A DNA stretch of 64,000 nt, taken from positions 211,549 to 275,548 of the forward strand of contig NZ_FMVM01000009.1 in NCBI RefSeq assembly GCF_900102085.1, given 5' to 3'. The notes under the pieces were generated by a model. It had not been told where the DNA came from, did no database searches, and was given only the letters and a program-made list of their open reading frames with translations. Shown here in pieces: positions 41,928 through 49,686 of the stretch (position 1 is its first letter; each line of letters opens with the position of its first letter). The position numbers were made by a program, and so were the translations under genes. This DNA is from Paenibacillus polysaccharolyticus (GTDB lineage: Bacteria; Bacillota; Bacilli; Paenibacillales; Paenibacillaceae).

Positions 41928-43022
41928 TCAGTCCTGTTCCCAATCTTTGGCCCGATGGGCATGCTTGGCTTTGCGTGTTTTTACCGGTTTGCTTGAAGCT
42001 GTCCTTTTGCGCGAAGCCACCTCCTCCTTGCGCCGCTGATACTGCATTTCTTTCTGCATCTTGAGGAAGTTATTCAGCCTCTTCTCATCCAGCTCACCGT
42101 TTGCAATGGCCTCTTTAACTGCACAGCCCTCTTCCTTCGTATGACTGCAATCCATAAATCTGCACGCGCCAGACAGCTCTTCAATCTCTCCAAATGCCTG
42201 TGAAAGACCTTCTTCTCCTTCGTCCCAAAGATGAAGTTCACGCATGCCCGGCGTATCGATCAAGACAGCTCCCTGTGGTAATACAAACATCTCCCGATGT
42301 GTCGTTGTATGTCTGCCACGGCTGTCCCCTTCACGCACGGATTGCGTAATCTGAACATCCTTGCCCATCATCCAGTTGACCAGTGTGGACTTACCACTTC
42401 CGGAGGAACCTGTGAGCGCTACAGTTGCACCTGGTTTCAGATAGGTTTCCAGCATTTCCTTCCCTTGTCCTTCGATTGCCGAAATTGCCAGTACCTCCAC
42501 GCCTGGTGCAATACCCTCCACTTCACGGATTCGTCCCTGCACATCATCACACAGATCACTTTTACTCAGGACGATAACCGGTCTTACTCCCCCGTTCCAA
42601 GCCATTAACACATATCTTTCAAGTCTTCTGAGGTTAAAATCATGATTAAGCGCCGCAACGATCAGAAGGGTGTCTACGTTCGCTGCAATCAATTGTTCTT
42701 TCGTTACCGGGCCAGCGGCTTGCCTGGATACACGACTCTGACGTGGCAATACATGATGAATAATCACTTCCTCGCCCTGTTCTCCTGCCACAGCTACCCA
42801 ATCGCCAACAGCAGGTGCAAGTCCTGTCTCCAAGTTGTCATGACGGAGTTTTCCTGACACTTTGCCCCAACATTCTCCATCCGCTGTGATCAGACGCTGC
42901 ATATGTCCATGATCTGCAATAATTCGGGCAGGCCGTCTGGATTCCAAGCCCAACTGTTCCTCAGACCATCGTTTCTCCCATGCCGCAGACCAGCCATAAT
43001 TCTCGATGCCCTTATTTTCCAT
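41928..43022 (-). CDS. RsgA-type circularly permuted GTPase
   Basis: A 364-residue GTPase with the circular permutation of RsgA: G4 (LSKSD) near residue 151, then G5-like SAI near 180, G1 GSSGSGKST near 205 and G3 DTPGM near 259. The N-terminal OB-fold part (residues 35-105) and the C-terminal zinc site (CRFMDCSHTKEEGC, about 287-300) are both present. RsgA proteins check assembly of the small ribosomal subunit. The last 40 residues are a basic tail (RKRTASSKPVKTRKAKHAH), likely for rRNA contact. Two small ORFs with terminators lie upstream and may control it by ribosome stalling. Confidence 0.93.
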   Translation of the reverse strand: MENKGIENYGWSAAWEKRWSEEQLGLESRRPARIIADHGHMQRLITADGECWGKVSGKLRHDNLETGLAPAVGDWVAVAGEQGEEVIIHHVLPRQSRVSRQAAGPVTKEQLIAANVDTLLIVAALNHDFNLRRLERYVLMAWNGGVRPVIVLSKSDLCDDVQGRIREVEGIAPGVEVLAISAIEGQGKEMLETYLKPGATVALTGSSGSGKSTLVNWMMGKDVQITQSVREGDSRGRHTTTHREMFVLPQGAVLIDTPGMRELHLWDEGEEGLSQAFGEIEELSGACRFMDCSHTKEEGCAVKEAIANGELDEKRLNNFLKMQKEMQYQRRKEEVASRKRTASSKPVKTRKAKHAHRAKDWEQD

Positions 43023-43133
43023 ACGTTGATTTAAAATAAAAATTCCTCCCAGATTGTTTATGATTCAGTTGAAGTGTGTTTAAATTCATTTTTTTCACGA
43101 CACCATCCTGCATCTCCGATTACAGATCCAAAC

Positions 43134-43164
43134 AAAAAAACCACGAGGTTGTTCACACCCGCGG
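43134..43164 (-). terminator. Leader terminator T2 upstream of the RsgA-like gene
   Basis: On the minus strand CCGCGGG pairs with CUCGUGG (including G-U pairs) around a 10-base loop, followed by seven T. The stop codon of the 22-residue peptide lies inside the loop, so a ribosome at that stop would cover the 5' arm and block the terminator. Confidence 0.75.
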
Positions 43165-43221
43165 CAATCCATAGTTATACGAATATGAGGTTGCCTCCAC
43201 AGCATGTTGAATAACGGTCAT
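43153..43221 (-). CDS. Candidate 22-residue leader peptide 2 upstream of the RsgA-like gene
   Basis: A short ORF reading MTVIQHAVEATSYSYNYG then LPRV. GGAG lies six bases before the ATG. The ribosome site is in the loop of a small hairpin (ATAACGG at 43234-43240 with CCGTTAT at 43211-43217 on the minus strand). Its stop sits in terminator T2. This is the layout of a transcription attenuator. The Tyr-rich middle is notable. It may be chance, as it is so short. Confidence 0.45.
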   Translation of the reverse strand: MTVIQHAVEATSYSYNYGLPRV

Positions 43222-43271
43222 CCTGTACTCCGTCCGTTATCCCAGCCCTGGAACTCCCCATATCAGCACAC

Positions 43272-43303
43272 AAAAAAGCCACGGGTACGTCACCCGTGAC
43301 TTT
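43272..43303 (-). terminator. Leader terminator T1
   Basis: On the minus strand AGTCACGGGT-GACGT-ACCCGTGGCT is followed by TTTTTTG. It lies 49 bases after the stop of leader peptide 1. Confidence 0.85.
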
Positions 43304-43351
43304 GTATGAAGGTCTTATCATCGCTCGCCAAAGTTGGATACTTCTATCCAG

Positions 43352-43435
43352 CTATAGCAAAATCGATGTACCTTGATCCGTTCCGGAGACGCTGTTCCTA
43401 TTCAACTCCACGTATACTGCCGTTAGATTTGTCAT
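43352..43435 (-). CDS. Candidate 27-residue leader peptide 1
   Basis: An ORF MTNLTAVYVELNRNSV... of 27 codons. The ATG at 43435 follows GGGAGG by eight bases; another ATG two codons earlier touches the site. A promoter TTGACA-18-TAACAT (43467-43496) stands just upstream, and terminator T1 follows downstream. Together with peptide 2 it forms a leader region in front of the RsgA-like gene. It may instead encode a stand-alone small protein. Confidence 0.45.
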   Translation of the reverse strand: MTNLTAVYVELNRNSVSGTDQGTSILL

Positions 43436-43466
43436 GAACATCGCCTCCCTTGTAGAATATGCCATC

Positions 43467-43496
43467 ATGTTACACAGTCTGTTGTGCATTTGTCAA
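43467..43496 (-). promoter_or_regulatory. Sigma-A-type promoter for the leader region
   Basis: On the minus strand TTGACA (43496-43491), 18 bases, then TAACAT (43472-43467). It lies 31 bases before the start of leader peptide 1. Confidence 0.5.
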
Positions 43497-43525
43497 GCCC
43501 ATTGTTTTTTGTAGCTATTCTCTCT

Positions 43526-44134
43526 TTATTTCACTTGATCCCATCTCGTCCACATTTCTCGAGGGTTTAGTTCATACACTCCGTCTTCGCGGTACATGAA
43601 CTGATGCATGATAAACTCCCGGCGAAGGGTTGCAAAATCCTCATGATATTCCTGAATAAACGTGTTGATTTCTTTCTCGCTGTACTTGCGTCCAGACTCT
43701 AATTGTTCAACCAGATATTCAAGCACAACCAGCTTTTTCTTGTACTGCGCAGGAATTTGGCGAAGCCGGCCATCCTTGGAAAAAAAGTTTCTCATGATAG
43801 ACGCTTTCAGTGTTTCGTTCACATCTGTCATATCAGACTGCTCCTTTCTTTTGAAAATAAAATCAACTGAAGCCTGGGCATGTTCGCGAATGAACGAAGG
43901 GTTCAGGGTAAAATAAACCGTATTTTTCTCCCGTCGCTCTTGAATAAGCGCAGCTTCTCTCAGTTTGGCAGCATGATGAGTCACCGTCGGCTGAGACAAG
44001 TTAAGGCGCTCCGCCAGCGCTTGACCATGCAGTTCTCCTTCGGAAAGCAGCAAAAGCATCCGAAGGCGAGTAGGATCAGCCAAGGCTTTGTGATAGGCCA
44101 CAATTTTCTCAAGCTGCATCAACATACACCTCAC
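43526..44134 (-). CDS. ArsR-family regulator with DUF2087 domain
   Basis: About 202 residues. The first 85 residues are an ArsR winged helix: ALADPTRLRMLLLLSEGE, then LAERLNLSQPTVTHHAAKL. The C-terminal half (about 115-195) is a DUF2087-like domain: MRNFFSKDGRLRQIPAQYKKKLVVLEYLV. No Cys cluster of the metal-sensing ArsR type is seen. It is divergent from ypdA, and a perfect TTAGAT-gaat-ATCTAA palindrome lies directly before its start, so it probably represses itself and perhaps ypdA. The start codon could be the first ATG or one two codons later. Confidence 0.88.
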   Translation of the reverse strand: MRCMLMQLEKIVAYHKALADPTRLRMLLLLSEGELHGQALAERLNLSQPTVTHHAAKLREAALIQERREKNTVYFTLNPSFIREHAQASVDFIFKRKEQSDMTDVNETLKASIMRNFFSKDGRLRQIPAQYKKKLVVLEYLVEQLESGRKYSEKEINTFIQEYHEDFATLRREFIMHQFMYREDGVYELNPREMWTRWDQVK

Positions 44135-44140
44135 ATTTAA

Positions 44141-44156
44141 TTAGATGAATATCTAA
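44141..44156. promoter_or_regulatory. Palindromic operator TTAGATGAATATCTAA
   Basis: TTAGAT and ATCTAA flank a 4-base spacer directly upstream of the ArsR-DUF2087 gene. It fits an autoregulatory operator. Confidence 0.6.
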
Positions 44157-44298
44157 TTTGATACTAGTCTTTATTCATCTGGAAGTCAATTCAATTTATT
44201 TTTTGATTTTTCATCACATTGTGTTGCCTCGCAGAACTGGCATTGAAGTGTTATTTACGGTAGGATTATATTGCTTGTAATGAAGGAGGATTAAGAAC

Positions 44299-45339
44299 AT
44301 GGAAGATGTCATTATTATTGGCGGAGGCCCATGCGGTCTGTCCGCTGCCATTGAATGCGAGCGGGTAGGATTGTCCGCTGTCATTATTGAGAAACACAAT
44401 ATCGTACAATCCATCTATCTCTACCCAACTCACATGCAATTTTTCAGTACGGCGGAGTTGCTGGAGATCGGGAACGTGCCGTTCAGTTCGGCCAATGACA
44501 AGCCGTTTCGTTATGAAGCACTTGCCTATTATCGCAAAGTAGCCGAACATTTCGGCCTGCGTATTCATAATTATGAGGAAGCCCGTGAGATCCAGCGTAA
44601 GGAAGACGGCACCTTCGAAGTACATACGATTAATCGGCGTGGAGAAACCATCGTACATCAAGGGCGGCATGTCGTTGTGGCTACCGGCTATTTCGATCAC
44701 CCGAATTACCTCGGCATTCCAGGTGAAGACAAGGATAAAGTCACGCATTACTTCCGCGAGGCACACCCATATACCAATACACGCGTGGCTATCATTGGTG
44801 GAAGTAACTCAGCGGTTGACGCCGCCATGGAGCTTGTCCGGGTTGGCGCTCATATTGATATGGTATACCGCGGTACAGGTCTGTCCGAGCATATTAAACC
44901 TTGGGTTCGCCCGTTATTTGAAAGTATGGTACAGAAAAACCGCATTACGCTTCATCTTGGTTCCCGTGTCAATGAAATCCTGGATGATTCCATTCGAATT
45001 GTGCATACAGATGGTTCGGAAAGCGAGCTTGAGAATGACTTCGTGCTCGCCATGACCGGCTTTCGACCTGACCGCCAATTGCTTGCTTCCATTGGAGCAG
45101 AGATGTCTGAGGATATGGATAAGCCACTGTACGATCCACAAACGATGGAAAGTAGTGTACCAGGCGTTTATGTGGGCGGTGTTATCGCTTCTGGGCGCAA
45201 TGCCAATGAAGTATTCATTGAGTCAGGCCGCTGGCATGGACGGTACATTGCTGAACATATCATTAGCAAAACAGAACATACCATTGACAATTCAGAACAT
45301 CGTGGCAGCAAAAATCATGCTCAGTCTGAGGAGCAATGA
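44299..45339 (+). CDS. ypdA: YpdA-type bacillithiol disulfide reductase
   Basis: A 346-residue FAD/NAD(P)H flavoprotein. [12 protein letters not shown] (residues 8-19) is the FAD loop with the Cys14 typical of Ypd[14 protein letters not shown] near residue 173 is the NADPH loop, and the C-terminal [20 protein letters not shown] is the flavin-site motif. YpdA reduces bacillithiol disulfide, keeping the thiol pool of Firmicutes reduced. It has no signal peptide. The ATG follows AAGGAGG. Its stop overlaps the start of the DUF441 gene by four bases, so the two are co-translated. It is divergent from an ArsR-type regulator. Confidence 0.92.
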   Translation: MEDVIIIGGGPCGLSAAIECERVGLSAVIIEKHNIVQSIYLYPTHMQFFSTAELLEIGNVPFSSANDKPFRYEALAYYRKVAEHFGLRIHNYEEAREIQRKEDGTFEVHTINRRGETIVHQGRHVVVATGYFDHPNYLGIPGEDKDKVTHYFREAHPYTNTRVAIIGGSNSAVDAAMELVRVGAHIDMVYRGTGLSEHIKPWVRPLFESMVQKNRITLHLGSRVNEILDDSIRIVHTDGSESELENDFVLAMTGFRPDRQLLASIGAEMSEDMDKPLYDPQTMESSVPGVYVGGVIASGRNANEVFIESGRWHGRYIAEHIISKTEHTIDNSEHRGSKNHAQSEEQ

Positions 45340-45788
45340 AATCCATGGATATGACCTCTCTCCTGTTGCTCGTGTTCGCAGCGCTTGGCATCATCAGCAG
45401 TAACACACCTGTAACTGTAGCGATGGTATTCCTGTTACTGCTTCGTGTACTTAATGTCAATCAAGCCTTTCCCTGGCTTGAAAAATACGGGCTCACACTG
45501 GGTATTATTATTCTGACAATCGGTGTCATGGCTCCTCTCGCCAGCGGTAAAATGAGCTTGCAGACCATAGGTGAATCGTTTCTGCACTGGAAGTCACTTC
45601 TCGCCATTGGCGTTGGTTTACTTGTGGCTTATCTGGGCGGTCGCGGCGCATCGCTGATGAGCACACAGCCAACAGTTGTGGCAGGCCTCTTGATCGGTAC
45701 AGTTCTTGGCGTTGCCTTGTTCAAAGGTGTACCTGTCGGGCCTTTGATTGCAGCGGGCATCCTGTCCCTGCTTTTAGGTAAATCCTGA
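45336..45788 (+). CDS. DUF441 (YtwI/YeaL family) membrane protein
   Basis: A 150-residue protein with four membrane helices (about 8-28, 52-70, 84-104 and 114-146). [16 protein letters not shown] and the end [17 protein letters not shown] match DUF441. The family function is unknown. Its start overlaps the ypdA stop (ATGA), so the two genes form an operon. Confidence 0.9.
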   Translation: MKSMDMTSLLLLVFAALGIISSNTPVTVAMVFLLLLRVLNVNQAFPWLEKYGLTLGIIILTIGVMAPLASGKMSLQTIGESFLHWKSLLAIGVGLLVAYLGGRGASLMSTQPTVVAGLLIGTVLGVALFKGVPVGPLIAAGILSLLLGKS

Positions 45789-45977
45789 ACCGTACGGTAC
45801 GGTAATCGTGTATGCTTTTGCAAACTGGCTGTATTTCCCACCGCTCTGTGCTATACTTCTATTCATGCAAACCGATACATGAATTTTGCAACAGGGAATG
45901 GGCATCTTTCTCACCTTGTCAGATGAACTCATTCAGCACTTCACGACGTTTATCGTCCTCAGGAGGATTCAGGAACC

Positions 45978-46490
45978 ATGTCACGTCCCTTTGTTACCGA
46001 AGCCGTGATGGTGGCTATTTACGGTCAATTGCTTGCGCCGCCGGCGCCTGTGGAATATATCGTTCCTTACACCACCATCCTTGAACTATATGAATTTCAG
46101 AGCAGTGCTGACCCCATGATGGATAATGCTACAGATGATCAGCATGTTAAAACCAAGATCAATGAATTAATCTCCTACTTTGAGGAGCCGTTAAATAAGA
46201 AAAAGATTGAGCGCGCCCTGGCGGTACCATGGGCAAAAAGCCCCGCCATTCTATTTGGTGATCAAGCCTCCATTACGATTGTTAACGCCATGGATACCGC
46301 CCAATATGGAGAATATTTTGATCCGATAGAGACGGAACTGATTCTCACTTCTCAGCGTCTGGGCATTCCAATCCTGACCGATCAAGTGGAGTTAATCGCC
46401 CGTATCATTGAGTCTGAATCACCTGTGCAGGTGTTCGATATTGATGATTTTGATTTTGCAATGGATGATGAGCCGCTGGATCAGGTATAA
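45978..46490 (+). CDS. Hypothetical protein
   Basis: A 170-residue soluble protein I do not recognise. The N-terminal half starts with RPFVTEAVMVAIYGQLLAP. The C-terminal half ends in a very acidic tail, VFDIDDFDFAMDDEPLD. It has no signal peptide or membrane helix. The ATG has AGGAGG ten bases upstream. A shared terminator lies just downstream. Confidence 0.7.
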   Translation: MSRPFVTEAVMVAIYGQLLAPPAPVEYIVPYTTILELYEFQSSADPMMDNATDDQHVKTKINELISYFEEPLNKKKIERALAVPWAKSPAILFGDQASITIVNAMDTAQYGEYFDPIETELILTSQRLGIPILTDQVELIARIIESESPVQVFDIDDFDFAMDDEPLDQV

Positions 46491-46518
46491 TCCCGAGAAC
46501 ACATATACGAAAAAAATG

Positions 46519-46565
46519 CAAAAGACCTCAACTTTCACTGTATAGTGGCAGTCGAGGTCTTTTTC
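46519..46565. terminator. Bidirectional terminator between convergent genes
   Basis: AAAAGACCTC and GAGGTCTTTT pair around about 24 bases. T-runs exist on both strands, serving the 45978 and 46593 genes that point at each other. Confidence 0.85.
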
Positions 46566-46592
46566 GAGTTCATGTACTTTTAGTGGCACGTA

Positions 46593-47042
46593 TTACTTTA
46601 AGCCAGACTGTTCCAGTAGCGTTTGACTGATACTGTTCATCGGCGGCAGTGCATTCGGATCAAAAAACTTTAATCCCGCATCGCTGTTTACTCGCGCTTC
46701 CACAAGATGATCAAGAATAATTCGAGCCTTAAACAAGGCGATAACGTAATACTCCTCATCCCCGTTCGCATGCACTTGCCGCAATTCCGGTCCAGAGTAT
46801 AATGATTCAAAGCTCATCGACTCCGTTGTCCAACCGGTTTCTTCCCAAAGTTCACGAAGTGCTGCTCCTTCAATCGTCTCTCCAGGGCGCATCTCTCCAA
46901 CAGGTATTCGCCAATGCCCTTGTTCGGCATGCTGGATGAGCAGTAGCTCACCTTGATCATTCGCAGCCATTATGGCTGCTTTGACTACAATATTTGCACG
47001 TTTCGCAATATATTGCCCAATATCTCGTGTCGGCAGATCCAC
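46593..47042 (-). CDS. Nudix hydrolase family protein
   Basis: A 149-residue protein with a Nudix box GEMRPGETIEGAALRELWEE at about residues 48-67 followed by TGW: the full G-x5-E-x7-REU-x-EE-x-G-U. WRIPVGEMRPGE fits enzymes of the MutT/ADP-ribose pyrophosphatase class. No second domain is visible. The substrate is unknown. It has base composition like the backbone, so it is not related to the Nudix gene at 178-666. Confidence 0.9.
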   Translation of the reverse strand: MDLPTRDIGQYIAKRANIVVKAAIMAANDQGELLLIQHAEQGHWRIPVGEMRPGETIEGAALRELWEETGWTTESMSFESLYSGPELRQVHANGDEEYYVIALFKARIILDHLVEARVNSDAGLKFFDPNALPPMNSISQTLLEQSGLK

Positions 47043-47104
47043 TCCTCATCCCTCCTTTTTAAAAAAAGACGGTGCTCGCGTTCCATTTATGGACTAATGT
47101 TTTA

Positions 47105-47401
47105 TTACACTTCGGTATAACGATATTCAATATCCTGACCATCCTCTACAACATCTACATGCAACTGATGCCCTTTCAGATACCAGTAATCGCGATCTTC
47201 CATAAAAAATTGAATGCCGGAAACTTCCGTTTGATCCGCAGGATGTCTCGGTTTTTCAACGGCAATTCCCAAAGAAAATCCCGGATGAAGACCACCGCCA
47301 GAGCTGTAACGAGCAAAAAAGCGAATGCTGTCTCCTTCATTCAAGTTCAATTCTTCTTTGTACCAGCGGGCAGCTTGGTCGGATACATGTATGGTACTCA
47401 T
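47105..47401 (-). CDS. HesB/YneR-like protein
   Basis: A 98-residue protein of the HesB/YadR/YneR family, related to A-type iron-sulphur carriers. The usual cysteine motif (C-x-C near the end) is missing, as in YneR relatives, so iron-sulphur binding is unlikely. The fold is shown by VSDQAARWYKEELNL, then IRFFARYSSGGG and GFSLGIAV. The function of YneR proteins is unknown. A short gap separates it from the Nudix gene. Confidence 0.8.
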   Translation of the reverse strand: MSTIHVSDQAARWYKEELNLNEGDSIRFFARYSSGGGLHPGFSLGIAVEKPRHPADQTEVSGIQFFMEDRDYWYLKGHQLHVDVVEDGQDIEYRYTEV

Positions 47402-47506
47402 ATGATGTCAGCTCCTTTTGTATATATATGTTACATCATATCGCTAGAGCGCCCTGAACACAAACCCTGCAAATCATACACAGGCATACGATCTTGTGAA
47501 AAATGT

Positions 47507-47536
47507 TTGACAGATTGTAAAAACGGGTGGTAAGAT
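47507..47536 (+). promoter_or_regulatory. Promoter of the BmrCD leader
   Basis: TTGACA (47507-47512), 18 bases, then TAAGAT (47531-47536). This fits a sigma-A promoter 58 bases before the leader ORF. Confidence 0.65.
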
Positions 47537-47593
47537 GCAAACATACGAGGTCTACATTGTATTTATTTCCATTAACAAGAAAGGGTGATTACG

Positions 47594-47674
47594 GTGTTTA
47601 ACACACATAAGTTGGTTCACATTCACACACAATTAAATACCGGAGTATCCCCGAAATCACTTTTCCGTTCATAA
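47594..47674 (+). CDS. Leader peptide upstream of the BmrCD-type exporter
   Basis: An ORF of 26 codons from a GTG at 47594 with AAAGGGTG upstream: MFNTHKLVHIHTQLNTGV then SPKSLFRS. It stands between a sigma-A promoter and a strong terminator, in front of the two ABC genes. In B. subtilis, the bmrB leader controls bmrCD by ribosome-dependent attenuation. This peptide occupies the same position but has a different sequence. Its function here is inferred from layout. Confidence 0.65.
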   Translation: MFNTHKLVHIHTQLNTGVSPKSLFRS

Positions 47675-47785
47675 GACAGCGCTTCAGGTGTCTCTTGTTT
47701 ATCAGACCCCTGTCAAGCTCGCTCACAATACCTTATGTACGGCGGCGGCTCTGCTCTTGGAGTCATGCTGCCGTATGAAGATATA

Positions 47786-47820
47786 AGACATACCGCCTGC
47801 GTGCGGTGTGTCTTTTTTTG
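47786..47820 (+). terminator. Leader terminator of the BmrCD-type operon
   Basis: AGACATACCGC and GCGGTGTGTCT pair and are followed by TTTTTTTG. It lies 112 bases after the leader stop and 109 before the first ABC gene. An upstream stem (TACGGCGGC with GCTGCCGTA, 47737-47775) and GGTGTCT (47687-47693) could form rival structures. Confidence 0.85.
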
Positions 47821-47928
47821 TGGGCTTTTTATTGGATTGAACTGCGCTTGAATGAGCCTTACCAAGCTTTAGCTGTCATTTTGAACGAAACTTTGCACTT
47901 CTTGCACATCGAAAGGAAGGGATAACAC

Positions 47929-49674
47929 TTGTTCTCTGTACTTAAAAACCTGGCCTGGTTCTTCAGGCTGGAACGCAAAAGATACCTGGTTGGTGTCATT
48001 TTGCTCATTCTTGTGGGGATTGCTGAATTGCTGCCTCCGCGCCTTCTGGGGAACGCCATCGACGAGATCGTACGCGGCTCTATCACAAGCACCTCATTAA
48101 CGTTTTACATCGCACTTATTCTTGGGACGGTCATTATTATCTATCTGATTACGTACATATGGATGCACAAATTATTCGGCGGAGCCAATCTCGTAGAACG
48201 GTTGCTACGCTCCCGCTTCATGGATCACTTGCTGCGAATGACACCACCCTTTTTCGAAAAAAACAGAACCGGAGATCTCATGGCTCGCGCCACCAATGAC
48301 CTTCGTTCTATTGCTACAACCGCAGGTTTCGGTATGCTCACGTTAACAGACTCCACAGCATTTCTCTTAACTGTACTGTTCGCCATGGGTTTCCTCGTCA
48401 GCTGGAAGCTGACCTTGGCTGCAATTCTGCCCCTGCCTTTTATCGCCATCGCTATGATGATCTATGGTAAAGCAGTGCATCAACGTTATACGTTGGCACA
48501 GGATGCCTTTGGTGATATGAACGATCAGGTTTTAGAGTCCATTGCAGGCATCCGTGTTGTACGCGCGTACGTTCAGGAACGTCTGGACGAGAAACGATTT
48601 GCTGATGTCACGGAAGATGTATATCGCAAAAACTTAGCGGTTGCCCGGATGGATGCCTTATTTGAACCAACCATTCGACTATTCGTAGGTCTGAGTTACG
48701 TCATTGCACTGGCCTACGGCATTTATCTTGTATTCCACAATGAAATCACCCTGGGAGACCTCGTATCGTTCAACATGTATCTGGGGATGATGATCTGGCC
48801 GATGTTTGCCATCGGTGAATTAATTAACCTCATGCAACGGGGCAGTGCTTCTCTGGATCGGGTGAACGAAACATTATCCGTAGAGCCTGCTGTTCAGGAC
48901 AAAGAACATCCTGTTCATATTACGCAACCGGATGAAATCGTCATGAATGATGTGACATTCCGTTATCCGACCTCTACCGTGGATAACCTGAGTCATATCA
49001 ATGTTACCATTCAACGCGGACAGACACTTGGCGTGGTAGGACGCACGGGAAGTGGTAAATCCACCCTGCTCAAACAATTGCTGCACGAATACCCTGCTGG
49101 ATCAGGTACGCTCAGCATTTCAGGACATTCCATCGAGGATATTGCGAAGGATGATCTGCACAGCTGGATCGGGTACGTACCACAGGAACAAGTATTGTTC
49201 TCCAAATCCGTTCGTCAGAACATTCAATTTGGTAAGCCAAACGCGTCTGATGATGTCATTATGGAAGCGATTCGTACCGCTGCTTTTGACGGCGATCTCG
49301 GAACGTTGTCTGACGGTCTCGATACACTTGTAGGTGAAAAAGGTATCGCTTTGTCTGGTGGACAGAAACAGCGGGTATCTCTGGCTCGGGCTTTTATCGC
49401 TGATCCGGATATCCTTATTCTTGACGATGCCCTGTCTGCTGTTGACGCTCGCACAGAAGCTAAAATCATTGAAAATATTCGCAACAAACGCGCTGGCAAA
49501 ACAACACTGATCTCGACACATCGCTTGTCCGCTATCGAACACGCAGATCGGATCATCGTGCTGGAGCACGGTAAAATTACGGAAGAAGGCACTCATCAGG
49601 AACTACTCGCCAAGAATGGCTGGTACCGTGAACAATATGAACGGCAACAGGTCGAGTCCAATCTGTCCACGTAG
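47929..49674 (+). CDS. bmrC: ABC exporter half with degenerate site (BmrC/YheI-like)
   Basis: A 581-residue fusion of a six-helix membrane domain and an ATPase domain. Walker A is GRTGSGKST, signature LSGGQ, and Walker B ILILDDALS. The usual catalytic Glu is Asp (DDA), the mark of the degenerate site in heterodimeric exporters. Length and order match BmrC (YheI) of B. subtilis, whose partner is BmrD. The start is a TTG after AAGGAAGG. It stands behind the leader attenuator and 12 bases before the partner gene. It probably exports drugs, and expression may rise when ribosomes stall. Confidence 0.92.
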   Translation: MFSVLKNLAWFFRLERKRYLVGVILLILVGIAELLPPRLLGNAIDEIVRGSITSTSLTFYIALILGTVIIIYLITYIWMHKLFGGANLVERLLRSRFMDHLLRMTPPFFEKNRTGDLMARATNDLRSIATTAGFGMLTLTDSTAFLLTVLFAMGFLVSWKLTLAAILPLPFIAIAMMIYGKAVHQRYTLAQDAFGDMNDQVLESIAGIRVVRAYVQERLDEKRFADVTEDVYRKNLAVARMDALFEPTIRLFVGLSYVIALAYGIYLVFHNEITLGDLVSFNMYLGMMIWPMFAIGELINLMQRGSASLDRVNETLSVEPAVQDKEHPVHITQPDEIVMNDVTFRYPTSTVDNLSHINVTIQRGQTLGVVGRTGSGKSTLLKQLLHEYPAGSGTLSISGHSIEDIAKDDLHSWIGYVPQEQVLFSKSVRQNIQFGKPNASDDVIMEAIRTAAFDGDLGTLSDGLDTLVGEKGIALSGGQKQRVSLARAFIADPDILILDDALSAVDARTEAKIIENIRNKRAGKTTLISTHRLSAIEHADRIIVLEHGKITEEGTHQELLAKNGWYREQYERQQVESNLST

Positions 49675-49686
49675 GAGGTAACTCAT

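Noticed and set aside
44266..44766. Minus-strand ORF of 166 codons
   Set aside because: Overlaps the well-supported ypdA gene on the other strand.
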